A stretch of DNA of 64,000 nt from Candidatus Enterococcus leclercqii (GTDB taxonomy: Bacteria > Bacillota > Bacilli > Lactobacillales > Enterococcaceae), in NCBI RefSeq assembly GCF_009933135.1, contig NZ_MAEH01000008.1:1-64000 (forward strand). Direction: 5' to 3'. The translations under genes and the position numbers were made by a program. The first letter of the stretch is position 1. Every line of letters starts with the position of its first letter. Shown piece after piece: positions 1 to 7,840 of this stretch. The notes below the pieces were generated by a model. That model was given only the letters and a program-made list of their open reading frames with translations, was not told where the DNA came from and did not search any database.

Positions 1-294
1 ATTTAATATCGTTCCGTTTTTTTAAAATAGTACAATCTTTCGGTTAATAAATCAGTCGATTTTTCCTATTAATAGCAAAATAGAGAGGATTTTTTTAAAA
101 ATATTGTCTATTTAAATATTTTTTTGTAATTTAATCGCTGTTTATATGCTGTTTTGCTGATTTATAAGCTAATTATACGTTATCTTATAAAAAGATTAAA
201 AATATAACTACTATTATTATAGACTTATAATAAATATGGTGATAAGATTAAAATGTACCAAATGAGATGAGGAAGAAATGAAGGGAGGCTTTGT
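1..294. other. AT-rich upstream region of the WxL cluster
   Basis: No gene is visible here. The stretch is very AT-rich with many A and T runs, as expected of a promoter region. A TATAAT hexamer at 226-231 is a possible -10 element for the cluster that starts at 295, but no convincing -35 lies 16-18 bp upstream, so the promoter is unproven. A strong ribosome binding site (AGGGAGG) sits just before the ATG at 295. Confidence 0.4.
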
Positions 295-2274
295 ATGAAA
301 ACGCGCAATAAAAAGAGTTTTAAGAAGCTGATCACATTAGTTTCTGCAACAACTCTAATAACACTGGCGACGCCGACGTTGCTAGATTCAAGCGGTATCA
401 TTGCTCATGCGATGACCCAAGATCAAACGAGCGGTACGATTGCAACGCATGGCAATGGATTTGCATCGTATACGGCGGCAGCCGGCGCGGATGGAACAAC
501 AGTCTGGACGGTCACGATTGCAAAAAATGCCACTGAAGTTCCAAGTGCACTGAGAGTTAGTGCCGGTGCAACAATTACTGGAATTACACAAAATGGTGGT
601 GGAGTGGCTGTCAATGGAGACGGGACTGTTGGTTCATATCAATCTGATACGTCTGTTTATACCATGACTCTGGTATCACAAAATGGAGTAGACGTGCCGA
701 TTTCTGCAGAAGTTTTGACTGAAACTGAAGGTAACGTGTCACCGATGATTTCACAAGCGGTCATGGGCGCACCGGCTTTGTCTGAATCAGAATCTGAATC
801 AGAGCAGACACCGGAAGAAGTGCCAGAAGTTATCATTGAGGATGAGACGGAAGAAACACCGGAGACCTCACCTGAACCAATTCCAGAGGAGGGAGCAGAA
901 ACGCCTGTTCCGGAAGAAACTGTGGAAGAAGTTGAAGAAGAGCCAGAAGCGACAGAAGAGCCGGAGTTTCAGGAAGAATCTTCATCAACAGAGGAAGGCT
1001 CTATTCCTGAATCGGGATCGACCAGTGAGGCAAATGGAGATGATGTGTTACCACTGCTTCCGATGGATGATGCCGCGCGTGCAGCTGTAGACTTCACAAA
1101 CAAGCTGAATACGACCGGTCAAATCAATATCGGGGATGAGGTCGTACTGACGTCGACTTTAAAAAATACATCAAAGCGAGACTATCACGCAAACAAATGG
1201 ACCGCGACTGTTCCAAAAGATCATTTTGGCACGAATGCAAGTGATGTTTCTGTGCAATATAAGCAAGGAAATAGTTGGGTAAATACTTCGGCCACGTCTA
1301 AAATTAGCGACCAGAATGTGACGTTTGAGGTAAGCCTTGGCAAAAATGGGCAAACCTTAAAAACAAATGGAACTTTAGAAGTTAAAATTACTTTGAAAAC
1401 CAATAGCAATCTGAAGTCTACTGTTGATACAAATTTCTCGGCAGCAGTGTTCGGACAGCGTGCGGGTAGTTGGTCAGGCTGGAGTACCGAAAATCACGAC
1501 ACGAAAAATAGCCCAACAAAATTCACCATCCATAAAGGTGACTCCCCGTTGACATTTGGTTGGGATGCAGGTCTGTCGACGGTGGATAAATCAGTTGAGG
1601 ACTATACGAAGACTGATGAAGAAGACTTTGAAGCGACCTTCCACTGGCAGGAACAGGACAAACAAGAAATGGTCATGTTCGCTGTGTATAAAGGTGATGA
1701 ACAAATCGGCAGCACTCTTCCGGATACCCGACATAATGGGGAGTTGAGTGCGGATACGATTACGATACCCAATGATAGGATTGATATCGGTGACAATGAA
1801 TTCACGATTTATCCCGTGGATGCAAAAGGGGCGCGAGTTGCAAACAGAAAAGGTTTGACGCTCAAGCTTAAAGGCGTCAAAGGACGTGTCAGTTGGGTTT
1901 CTGTTCCAGAATCACTGGATTGGACGATCGATGCCGGTCAGAGTGGGATCTTTACCAGAAACAATGAGATGGAATTCAAAGTGAAAGATACTTCCGAAGG
2001 GAAAACTAAATGGCATGTAAGGGCAGCTGTGAAATTGCCTGATGAGGCTAAATTTTCTTTGCGCTGGAAGAAGGAATCTGGATCAGGACTTGGCGAAAAA
2101 AATAAGGCAAGTTTTGGTGGATTCGAGCAGGTAAATAATAAAGGCAATATCTACAAAAAAACCATCGTTGAAGAACATGGCTTTGTACTGGAAGCCAAGG
2201 AAGGATTGACGCCTGCAGATTTAACGATTGGTACTGTAACATGGACACTTAACTTTACGCCTACACATAAATAG
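295..2274 (+). CDS. Large secreted WxL-type surface protein
   Basis: A 659-residue secreted protein that probably sits on the cell wall. The N-terminus is basic (MKTRNKKSFKK), followed by a hydrophobic signal-peptide core and a likely cleavage site near AHA in the first 40 residues. Residues about 160-250 form a Glu/Pro/Ser-rich acidic spacer. The rest is a beta-rich ectodomain. The C-terminus resembles a WxL domain: a SVPESLDWTI segment, a first tryptophan motif (KWHVRAAV) and a final GTVTWTLNF motif a few residues before the end. In the family, WxL domains bind peptidoglycan non-covalently and occur with DUF916 and small LPxTG proteins, as here. It is the first gene of the cluster; the next gene follows after 15 bp. 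The WxL call is by motif only, and the first motif is degenerate. Confidence 0.72.
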   Translation: MKTRNKKSFKKLITLVSATTLITLATPTLLDSSGIIAHAMTQDQTSGTIATHGNGFASYTAAAGADGTTVWTVTIAKNATEVPSALRVSAGATITGITQNGGGVAVNGDGTVGSYQSDTSVYTMTLVSQNGVDVPISAEVLTETEGNVSPMISQAVMGAPALSESESESEQTPEEVPEVIIEDETEETPETSPEPIPEEGAETPVPEETVEEVEEEPEATEEPEFQEESSSTEEGSIPESGSTSEANGDDVLPLLPMDDAARAAVDFTNKLNTTGQINIGDEVVLTSTLKNTSKRDYHANKWTATVPKDHFGTNASDVSVQYKQGNSWVNTSATSKISDQNVTFEVSLGKNGQTLKTNGTLEVKITLKTNSNLKSTVDTNFSAAVFGQRAGSWSGWSTENHDTKNSPTKFTIHKGDSPLTFGWDAGLSTVDKSVEDYTKTDEEDFEATFHWQEQDKQEMVMFAVYKGDEQIGSTLPDTRHNGELSADTITIPNDRIDIGDNEFTIYPVDAKGARVANRKGLTLKLKGVKGRVSWVSVPESLDWTIDAGQSGIFTRNNEMEFKVKDTSEGKTKWHVRAAVKLPDEAKFSLRWKKESGSGLGEKNKASFGGFEQVNNKGNIYKKTIVEEHGFVLEAKEGLTPADLTIGTVTWTLNFTPTHK

Positions 2275-2289
2275 AAAGGAGATACACAG

Positions 2290-2727
2290 ATGAAAAAATA
2301 TTTATTTTTAGCGTTAGCTGCTGTATCCCTCTCTATCGCTCCCGCAGCGACCTGGGCAGCAGTTGATGAACACGAAGCAGATGTCGATTTTGAATTGGTA
2401 GATGCTACGGAAGAATCTGAATCGACAGAAACAACGGATACAGAGAGTTCTTCTGATACAGAAGAATCAGCTGAATCTTCTCAAAGCGAAGCATCTTCGA
2501 CTGAATCTACTGAAGAGGTGGATGATTCGACAGACGAAGCAAATGTACGTCCGGTTTTACCGGGTACCGGGTCAGACAATGGCTCCGGAACAGGTACGAA
2601 ACCCAGCATGACTTTACCGGCAACCGGTGAACTAGTTAGCTTTTCTGCTGCTATGGCAGGGACAGTAATGGTCGGTCTCGCACTCTTGCTTCTGGTTTCT
2701 CGAAAGAAAGGGGCGGGTAAAGAATGA
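2290..2727 (+). CDS. Small LPxTG-anchored surface protein of the WxL cluster
   Basis: A 145-residue precursor with an N-terminal signal peptide (cleavage likely near TWAA, residue 24), a Glu/Ser/Thr-rich low-complexity middle (about 38-86) and a C-terminal sortase signal: LPATG at residues 109-113, a hydrophobic segment, then a basic tail (SRKKGAGKE). A second pentapeptide, LPGTG at 90-94, lies just upstream without its own membrane segment. Short LPxTG proteins are regular members of WxL (csc-type) clusters in lactobacilli and enterococci. Its job is inferred to be a wall-anchored linker or partner for the neighbouring proteins. Its stop overlaps the next start (ATGA), so the two are translationally coupled. 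A ribosome binding site (AAAGGAG) precedes the ATG. Confidence 0.8.
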   Translation: MKKYLFLALAAVSLSIAPAATWAAVDEHEADVDFELVDATEESESTETTDTESSSDTEESAESSQSEASSTESTEEVDDSTDEANVRPVLPGTGSDNGSGTGTKPSMTLPATGELVSFSAAMAGTVMVGLALLLLVSRKKGAGKE

Positions 2728-3347
2728 AAAAGACTTTGATAGCCCTTTTGGCACTGTCAAGTGTATGTTTGAGTGCAGTTCCGGCAAGTGCCACAACTGA
2801 AGCGGATTCCAACCACGATAACACGCATAAAACTTCAAAAGTTACTGCCGTAGTTGTACCCGCATCCTTGCAATTACTGGAAGTGCAAGCGCCTTCTTTT
2901 GGGAGATTCGAGCATCCGGGTGAAGACGGCTCCGTTACTTCGAAACGGGATTTGATGATTAGGATCGCAGATAATCGCGGGTCAGGTTATGGTTGGCAAT
3001 TGCAATATACCTATAAATTTGCCAATGTAGCGGAAGATCACCGACAGGATACCATTTTTAGATTCGAGAAAGGCACATTGCTAAAAAATGGCCAGCCTGT
3101 AAAAAATGATAGGTACGAAGCCGATGCCTATATGACTGACCATGCTGATGAGAAGACTAGTACGTTGGTTAAACATTTCAGTCAAAAACCTCATAAAACC
3201 GATGATGAAGCGTTAAAAGGCGCAATCGAGTATGAGTATCGAGTGGCAGCAAAAGATATTAGTTTTGAGTTTCCTGGCGATATTGCCAGTGGTGATTACG
3301 GTGGCACACAATTTGTTCAACTTTTTGATGGGCCACAAATAAAATAA
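2724..3347 (+). CDS. WxL-domain surface protein with degenerate second motif
   Basis: A 207-residue secreted protein with a clear signal peptide (cleavage near ASA, residue 23). After it comes a typical WxL start: SLQLLEVQAPSFGRF, then DNRGSGYGWQLQYTY, which holds the first W-x-L motif. The C-terminal second motif should read like LTWTL but here reads TQFVQLFDG, so the tryptophan is absent. This resembles the short WxL proteins that are almost entirely one WxL domain. It is translationally coupled to the small LPxTG gene and followed after 17 bp by another WxL-like gene. A role in non-covalent attachment to peptidoglycan is inferred from the family; the missing second Trp makes normal wall binding uncertain. 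Confidence 0.7.
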   Translation: MKKTLIALLALSSVCLSAVPASATTEADSNHDNTHKTSKVTAVVVPASLQLLEVQAPSFGRFEHPGEDGSVTSKRDLMIRIADNRGSGYGWQLQYTYKFANVAEDHRQDTIFRFEKGTLLKNGQPVKNDRYEADAYMTDHADEKTSTLVKHFSQKPHKTDDEALKGAIEYEYRVAAKDISFEFPGDIASGDYGGTQFVQLFDGPQIK

Positions 3348-3364
3348 ATTGGAGGAAGTTAAAA

Positions 3365-3937
3365 ATGAATGGAAAGAAAATTATTGCAGCAACAATGTTA
3401 GGAATGATGGCTTTTGGAGGAGCTATCAATGTTTCAGCAACAGAAAGCACTGTTGGGCCGGCTTCATCTCCACAGCCACCTACGGAAATTAAAAAAGAAT
3501 CCCTTGTAAAGGTAAATATTCAAGAGTCCGATCATCTTGAGCTGGTTAAGGTTTTAGATACTATGAACTTTAAAATGGAGTATTCAAAAAAAGATCATTT
3601 AGTAGGGAATATCAGAGGGGAGCTTGGTAAAGTTAAAGTTGAATCCGGAAATACTCGTTCTTGGAAAGTAACTGCTAAATTGAAAAATGATCAACTAACA
3701 TCTCACAAAAATGCATATAAGGTTGACTATTTCCAAATTCAAGCGGATAGAGGGCATTTTAATTTAGTTAATGCAACTGGTGCCAATAAAGTCATTCTCC
3801 AAGGTGACAAATTTGGCACTACCCAGAAAACGTTTAAAGGTGCAACAATTGCAATTCGGAATAATAACACGTTGCTGCCAAAAGCAGAGCTTAAGGGAAC
3901 AATCAACTATACTTTGGCACGAGTGAAATCAAATTAA
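3365..3937 (+). CDS. WxL-like surface protein with Tyr in the second motif
   Basis: A 190-residue secreted protein with signal peptide (cleavage near VSA, residue 25). The mature part follows the WxL layout: LELVKVLDTMNFK, then TRSWKVTAKL (first motif, with Val at the third position) and, near the C-terminus, GTINYTLARV, where Tyr stands in place of the usual Trp. The preceding gene ends 17 bp upstream and there is a good ribosome binding site (GGAGG). A 24-bp perfect palindrome follows the stop. Codon use looks more AT-rich than in its neighbours. Assignment to the WxL family rests on the spacing and context of these motifs; the altered motifs may mean a partner of true WxL proteins rather than a wall binder. 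Confidence 0.62.
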   Translation: MNGKKIIAATMLGMMAFGGAINVSATESTVGPASSPQPPTEIKKESLVKVNIQESDHLELVKVLDTMNFKMEYSKKDHLVGNIRGELGKVKVESGNTRSWKVTAKLKNDQLTSHKNAYKVDYFQIQADRGHFNLVNATGANKVILQGDKFGTTQKTFKGATIAIRNNNTLLPKAELKGTINYTLARVKSN

Positions 3938-3947
3938 TAAACTAATA

Positions 3948-3971
3948 CCGAAAGAGCAGCTGCTCTTTCGG
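3948..3971 (+). terminator. 24-bp perfect palindrome between WxL-like gene and DUF916 gene
   Basis: A perfect inverted repeat with arms CCGAAAGAGCAG and CTGCTCTTTCGG and no spacer lies 10 bp after the WxL-like gene. It is followed by a weak T-rich stretch (TTACATATTTT). It can fold into a stable hairpin and is probably a leaky terminator or an mRNA-processing or stability element that lowers expression of the following DUF916 gene. Confidence 0.55.
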
Positions 3972-4006
3972 TTACATATTTTAAGTTCCTGGAAGGATGA
4001 AATGCG

Positions 4007-5035
4007 ATGAAGAAAATTAGTCTGTTAGTTGCACTGTTGTTTGGTGGCGTAGTGCTGGGAGGACCGGTTGCAAATGCCGATGAAGGCGAGATTGGCTTCA
4101 CAATTTCCCCAAACCTACCCGAAAATCAAATCGATAAAGAAGCGGGTTACTTTGATTTACGGATGACTCCAGGACAGGAACAGACCATTGAAGTCTCTGT
4201 AATCAACCAAAGTACTCAAGATGCTGTCTATGATATCAATATCAACCAAGCCAATACAAATGAAAGTGGTTTTGTAGATTATTCGGAAAACTTGAAGGAC
4301 AAAGATGAGTCCATGAAGTATGCAACGGAGGATATCGTGAACGCCGCTGATAACATTGCTGTACCAGCTGGGGAGACTGTAAATGTGCCAATCACCATCA
4401 CGATGCCAGATGAAGAATTTGATGGCGAAATCTTGGCAGGTATTCAGGTTCTTAAAGAAGAGGCTGAAGAAGAACAGAGTAGCGGCTTCAAAAATGAATA
4501 TGCGTATTTGATTGGATTGCGCTTGACGATGAATGATAATAAGGTGATGCGTGAGCTGAACTTGAAGGGCATCGAAGTCGATGAAACGTTTGGTGAGTCG
4601 GCCGTCATCGCAACTTTGCAAAACCCGACCATGGATGCAATCGGCAAAATGGATTATGTAGGGAAGATTTACCCTAAGGATGATAAAGAAAATCCGATTC
4701 ACGAATTTTCTTATGTGGGAAATGAAATGTCCATGGCACCGAATTCTATTTATAACTTTGCAATCACAATGGGAAGTAAAGAACTTAAAGCTGGTGAGTA
4801 TGTTGTAGACTTCACAGTAAATGATGCGCAAGGGAATCAATGGGAGTTTAATGAAGAATTTACGATTACCAAAGAGAAAGCTGAAGCAGTAAATGAAATT
4901 GTTATTGCGGACGCTCCAAAAGCTGAAGCTGGTATCCCGGGATGGGCCTTTGCTGTAGGGGGAATTTTAACGGGATTAGTGATTATGATGGGAATACTGT
5001 TGTTGAAGAAACAGATAGCACATAGTAAGAATTAG
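4007..5035 (+). CDS. Membrane-anchored WxL-interacting protein (DUF916/DUF3324)
   Basis: A 342-residue protein with an N-terminal signal peptide (cleavage near ANA, residue 24). An N-terminal DUF916-like domain follows (about 28-150, including YFDLRMTPGQEQTIEVSV), then a DUF3324-like domain (about 160-290, including YLIGLRLTMND and the GEYVVDFTV segment). A C-terminal transmembrane helix (about 309-331, PGWAFAVGG to GILLLKK) and a short basic tail end it. These two domains together define the WxL-interacting proteins, which are held in the membrane and bind WxL proteins and peptidoglycan. It closes the cluster. Ribosome binding site GGAAGG. A strong terminator follows at 5050-5092. The family call is firm; which partner it binds is inferred. 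Confidence 0.85.
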   Translation: MKKISLLVALLFGGVVLGGPVANADEGEIGFTISPNLPENQIDKEAGYFDLRMTPGQEQTIEVSVINQSTQDAVYDININQANTNESGFVDYSENLKDKDESMKYATEDIVNAADNIAVPAGETVNVPITITMPDEEFDGEILAGIQVLKEEAEEEQSSGFKNEYAYLIGLRLTMNDNKVMRELNLKGIEVDETFGESAVIATLQNPTMDAIGKMDYVGKIYPKDDKENPIHEFSYVGNEMSMAPNSIYNFAITMGSKELKAGEYVVDFTVNDAQGNQWEFNEEFTITKEKAEAVNEIVIADAPKAEAGIPGWAFAVGGILTGLVIMMGILLLKKQIAHSKN

Positions 5036-5049
5036 ACTTAGAGAAAATT

Positions 5050-5092
5050 AGCTGCTGCTCACTTACTGGATGTAGGTGACGGCAGCTTTTTT
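5050..5092 (+). terminator. Rho-independent terminator of the WxL cluster
   Basis: AGCTGC on one side and GCAGCT on the other form the base of a hairpin, with further pairing between GCTCAC and GTGAC inside, followed by six T residues. It lies 15 bp after the DUF916 gene and ends the surface cluster. Confidence 0.8.
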
Positions 5093-5150
5093 AGTTTGAA
5101 AGAGAAAGTTTTCAGATTAGCCTCTTGTTTTATTTTTGCTAACTGAAATA

Positions 5151-5159
5151 TGATAGAAT
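5151..5159 (+). promoter_or_regulatory. Probable extended -10 promoter of rsgA
   Basis: TGATAGAAT fits an extended -10 (TG-N-TAGAAT). No good -35 is present at standard spacing; TTGTTT at 5125-5130 is the closest. The same TGATAGAAT string occurs before mreC at 18769-18777. Transcription would start near 5166 and produce a leader of about 105 nt containing a strong hairpin. Confidence 0.5.
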
Positions 5160-5184
5160 AGATGGGAAATCACGGGAACACAGG

Positions 5185-5235
5185 CTGTAGATGGAAGTGA
5201 CAAGAGTAAGACTTGTCGCTTTACGCCATCTGCAG
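5185..5235 (+). promoter_or_regulatory. Stable hairpin in the rsgA 5' leader
   Basis: CTGTAGATGG pairs with CCATCTGCAG (one G-U), and inside it AGTGACAAG pairs with CTTGTCGCT (one G-U), giving a two-tier stem of about 19 bp. It ends about 37 nt before the rsgA start, leaving the ribosome binding site free. No T-run follows, so it is not an intrinsic terminator. It matches no riboswitch that I recognise. Confidence 0.5.
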
Positions 5236-5272
5236 TGCAGATCAATCATTTTTCACAGAAAGAAGGTGTCCC

Positions 5273-6157
5273 ATGAAAGGACAGATCCGCAAAGCGCTGA
5301 GCGGTTTTTATTATATCGAGGCAGAAGGGCAGACTTGGCAGACTCGTGCCAGAGGGAATTTCCGGAACCGCAAGATCACGCCACTAGTCGGAGACCAGGT
5401 GATTTTTGAAAGCAGCAATCTGACGGACGGATACTTACTGGAGATTCAACCACGGAAGAATGAATTGGTGCGGCCGCCGGTAGCCAATGTCGATATCGGT
5501 GTGATTGTTATCAGTTTGATTGAGCCGGCCTTTTCTTATAACTTATTGGATCGTTTTTTGGTAACTTTGGAGGACAAAGAGATTGAACCGGTGATTTATC
5601 TGAGTAAGCTGGACTTGTTGCCGGATAATCAGCTGGCTGAAGAAATTCGGACAACTTACGAACAAATTGGCTATACGGTAATTGCTACTCAGGATATCGA
5701 TGACGCCCGCCGACAGCTGTTTCGGCTTTTTGCAGAAGGCGTGACCGTCTTTATGGGACAATCGGGGGCTGGTAAATCGACACTTTTGAACAAGCTGGTG
5801 CCGGAGCTGGAGCTGGCGACTGGCGAAATTTCCGAGTCGTTAGGTCGCGGGAAGCATACCACGCGTCATGTGGAACTTTTGCCGGTTGCCGGTGGATTAG
5901 TGGCGGACACACCGGGCTTTTCTTCTATTGATTTTTTGGAGATTGAAGCTGGGCAGTTGCGGCACTTATTTCCGGAATTTGTCAGAGCTTCAGTTCACTG
6001 TAAGTTTCGGGAGTGTATGCACTTGAAAGAGCCGGAGTGCGAAGTGAAACGACAAGTGGCAGCAGGCGAAATTGCTGAGAGCCGTTATGCGGACTACCAG
6101 CAGTTCATCGAGGAAATCGAAAAGCGCCGACCCGTTTATCGCAAGAAAAACAAATAA
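5273..6157 (+). CDS. rsgA: Ribosome small-subunit-dependent GTPase RsgA
   Basis: A 294-residue circularly permuted GTPase that acts late in 30S ribosomal subunit maturation. An N-terminal OB fold (about 1-65) is followed by GTPase motifs in permuted order: G4 SKLD (111-114), G1 GQSGAGKS (162-169), G3 DTPG (212-215). A C-terminal zinc-binding knuckle has C243, C248, H250 and C256. A longer reading frame begins at 5213, but the ATG at 5273 is preceded by an AGAAGG ribosome binding site and gives the usual family N-terminus (MKGQIRKALSGFYY). The length is normal for the family. It is followed by rpe and thiN, a gene order common in Firmicutes. Confidence 0.95.
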   Translation: MKGQIRKALSGFYYIEAEGQTWQTRARGNFRNRKITPLVGDQVIFESSNLTDGYLLEIQPRKNELVRPPVANVDIGVIVISLIEPAFSYNLLDRFLVTLEDKEIEPVIYLSKLDLLPDNQLAEEIRTTYEQIGYTVIATQDIDDARRQLFRLFAEGVTVFMGQSGAGKSTLLNKLVPELELATGEISESLGRGKHTTRHVELLPVAGGLVADTPGFSSIDFLEIEAGQLRHLFPEFVRASVHCKFRECMHLKEPECEVKRQVAAGEIAESRYADYQQFIEEIEKRRPVYRKKNK

Positions 6158-6314
6158 CCTATTTGATACTGCAAAATGCAAGGAAGACAGCTCTGCCAAA
6201 GGGCTTCACTAGCGGGGACCTTGGGGAGTTTGTGGCATTTTCCGGTAGTGAATGTTAAAGTTTCACAGACAAAGGCATCACCAAAAATCAATTATCTGAA
6301 GCGGAGGAATCATC

Positions 6315-6968
6315 ATGAAAATCGCACCATCTATTTTAAGCGCTGACTTTGCCAATCTGGCCCGAGATGTGAAGCTAGTGGAAGAAAACGGGGCGGATTA
6401 CATCCATGTAGATATCATGGACGGACATTTTGTACCGAACCTGACATTTGGTCCGAATGTCGTAGCGGCAATCCGGCCCCATACCAAATTGCCGTTGGAC
6501 TGCCATTTGATGATTGAGCAGCCGGAGCTTTATGTGGATGCTTTTGCCAAAGCCGGAGCAGATATCATCAATGTTCATGTGGAAGCGACCCCACATATTC
6601 ATCGTGTCTTGCAGATGATTGAGGCGGCTGGTGTTCGAGCTGGCGTGACAATCAATCCAGGCACGCCGGTATCAGCAATCCAGCATGTTTTGGGGATGGT
6701 CGATCTGGTGTTGGTGATGACGGTTAATCCAGGGTTCGGCGGACAGAAATTTATTCCTGAAGCTTTGGAAAAAGTGACCGAGTTGGCTGAACTACGAGAT
6801 TTACAAGGTTATGACTTTGAAATCGAGGTGGATGGTGGCGTGACCCACGAGACCATTGGCGTCTGTAAAGAAGCCGGCGCAGATGTTTTCGTAGCCGGTT
6901 CCTATATTTATGCTGCCGAAGATCCGGCTGGACGCATCACTGCCTTGCGGGAGGTTTTAGATCAATGA
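6315..6968 (+). CDS. rpe: Ribulose-phosphate 3-epimerase
   Basis: A 217-residue TIM-barrel enzyme that interconverts D-ribulose 5-phosphate and D-xylulose 5-phosphate in the pentose phosphate pathway. It shows the family signatures: SILSADFANL at the N-terminus, the metal-ligand segment HVDIMDGHFVPN, CHLMIEQPE, the phosphate-binding VNPGFGGQKF loop and EVDGGV near the end. The start has a GCGGAGG ribosome binding site. It overlaps the thiN start by 4 bp (ATGA), so translation is coupled. The 157 bp before it hold no recognisable gene or terminator, so it may be co-transcribed with rsgA. Confidence 0.95.
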   Translation: MKIAPSILSADFANLARDVKLVEENGADYIHVDIMDGHFVPNLTFGPNVVAAIRPHTKLPLDCHLMIEQPELYVDAFAKAGADIINVHVEATPHIHRVLQMIEAAGVRAGVTINPGTPVSAIQHVLGMVDLVLVMTVNPGFGGQKFIPEALEKVTELAELRDLQGYDFEIEVDGGVTHETIGVCKEAGADVFVAGSYIYAAEDPAGRITALREVLDQ

Positions 6969-7606
6969 AAACACTGATGGTCGCTGGGGGTCAGCCTGCC
7001 GACTGGCCAGTTTTGGCGCAGGATTACCAGCGCTATGTGGGAGTGGATCGGGGGTCTTTGTATCTGTTAGAAGCCGGCTTGCCGCTGGATATGGCCGTCG
7101 GAGACTTCGATTCATTGCAGAAAAAAGAGCGTCAGCGGGTGTTTGCTGACGCGGGGAGTGTCAGTCAATCGCCGGCGGAAAAAGATGACACGGACACCCA
7201 GCTGGCCTTGGAAAAAATCTTTGCGCTGGATCCAGCAGCAGAGGTAACGATTATTGGCGCTACCGGTGGTCGGCTGGATCATCTGTTGGCGAATCTGTGG
7301 CTGGGATTGGAGCCGCGCTTTCAACCGTTTTTGCGACAGTTTCGTTTGTTGGATCGGCAGAACAGTGTAAATTTTTACGGCCCGGGGACCTATCAGGTGC
7401 AGCCGGAAGCGGGAATGACTTACCTAGCTTTTTGTACTCTGACATCGGTAGCTGCCTTAACATTGACTGATGTAAAATATGAATTGAATCGTCAGCCGGT
7501 GCCCCAACCAACTTCTTATGCCAGTAACGAATTTCTGCCGGGAATACCGGCAACCTTTAGTTTTACCAACGGCTTAATCGCCGTGATCCAAAGCCGCGAT
7601 GCCTGA
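6965..7606 (+). CDS. thiN: Thiamine pyrophosphokinase
   Basis: A 213-residue cytosolic enzyme that transfers pyrophosphate from ATP to thiamine to make thiamine diphosphate. Characteristic segments are GVDRGSLYLL, the acidic VGDFDSL motif, SPAEKDDTDTQLAL (the DxTD-type substrate motif), IIGATGGRLDHLLANL, and the C-terminal beta-barrel with FLPGIPATFSFTNG. It overlaps rpe by 4 bp. A terminator hairpin begins within its last codons. The rsgA-rpe-thiN order matches other Firmicutes. Confidence 0.93.
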   Translation: MKTLMVAGGQPADWPVLAQDYQRYVGVDRGSLYLLEAGLPLDMAVGDFDSLQKKERQRVFADAGSVSQSPAEKDDTDTQLALEKIFALDPAAEVTIIGATGGRLDHLLANLWLGLEPRFQPFLRQFRLLDRQNSVNFYGPGTYQVQPEAGMTYLAFCTLTSVAALTLTDVKYELNRQPVPQPTSYASNEFLPGIPATFSFTNGLIAVIQSRDA

Positions 7607-7628
7607 TGAGGGTGTGGCGGCTTTTTTT
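7592..7628 (+). terminator. Terminator of rsgA-rpe-thiN
   Basis: AGCCGC (inside the end of thiN) pairs with GCGGCT, followed by seven T residues. Confidence 0.7.
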
Positions 7629-7752
7629 CTAGTAGGAGTTGGCAGGCTATCATCAACTAGTGGCCGGTGTTGTCCTTTCTCTTGATTGATTACCAGACTG
7701 CTTTTCTTAGCAAGCGTTGCTAACGCTAAAATTTGAACACCAACCGCTATTC

Positions 7753-7832
7753 AAAAAACACCCTCACAGCTTGTATTGGTCTCTAAAAGTTAATTTTTAG
7801 AGGTCATACAGGGGTTGTGAAGGTGTTTTTTT
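7753..7832. terminator. Bidirectional terminator between thiN and the Mga-type regulator
   Basis: A long hairpin: AAAAAACACC then TCACA on the left pairs with TGTGA then GGTGTTTTTT on the right, and the apical part has TCTAAAA against TTTTAGA. It has A and T runs on both flanks, so it can stop transcripts from either direction. It directly follows the stop codon of the minus-strand regulator. Confidence 0.75.
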
Positions 7833-7840
7833 GTGCGAGC

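Noticed and set aside
4157-4840. 227-codon open frame on the minus strand
   Set aside because: It lies entirely inside the DUF916 gene on the opposite strand, has no ribosome binding site, and its composition follows from the plus-strand codons.
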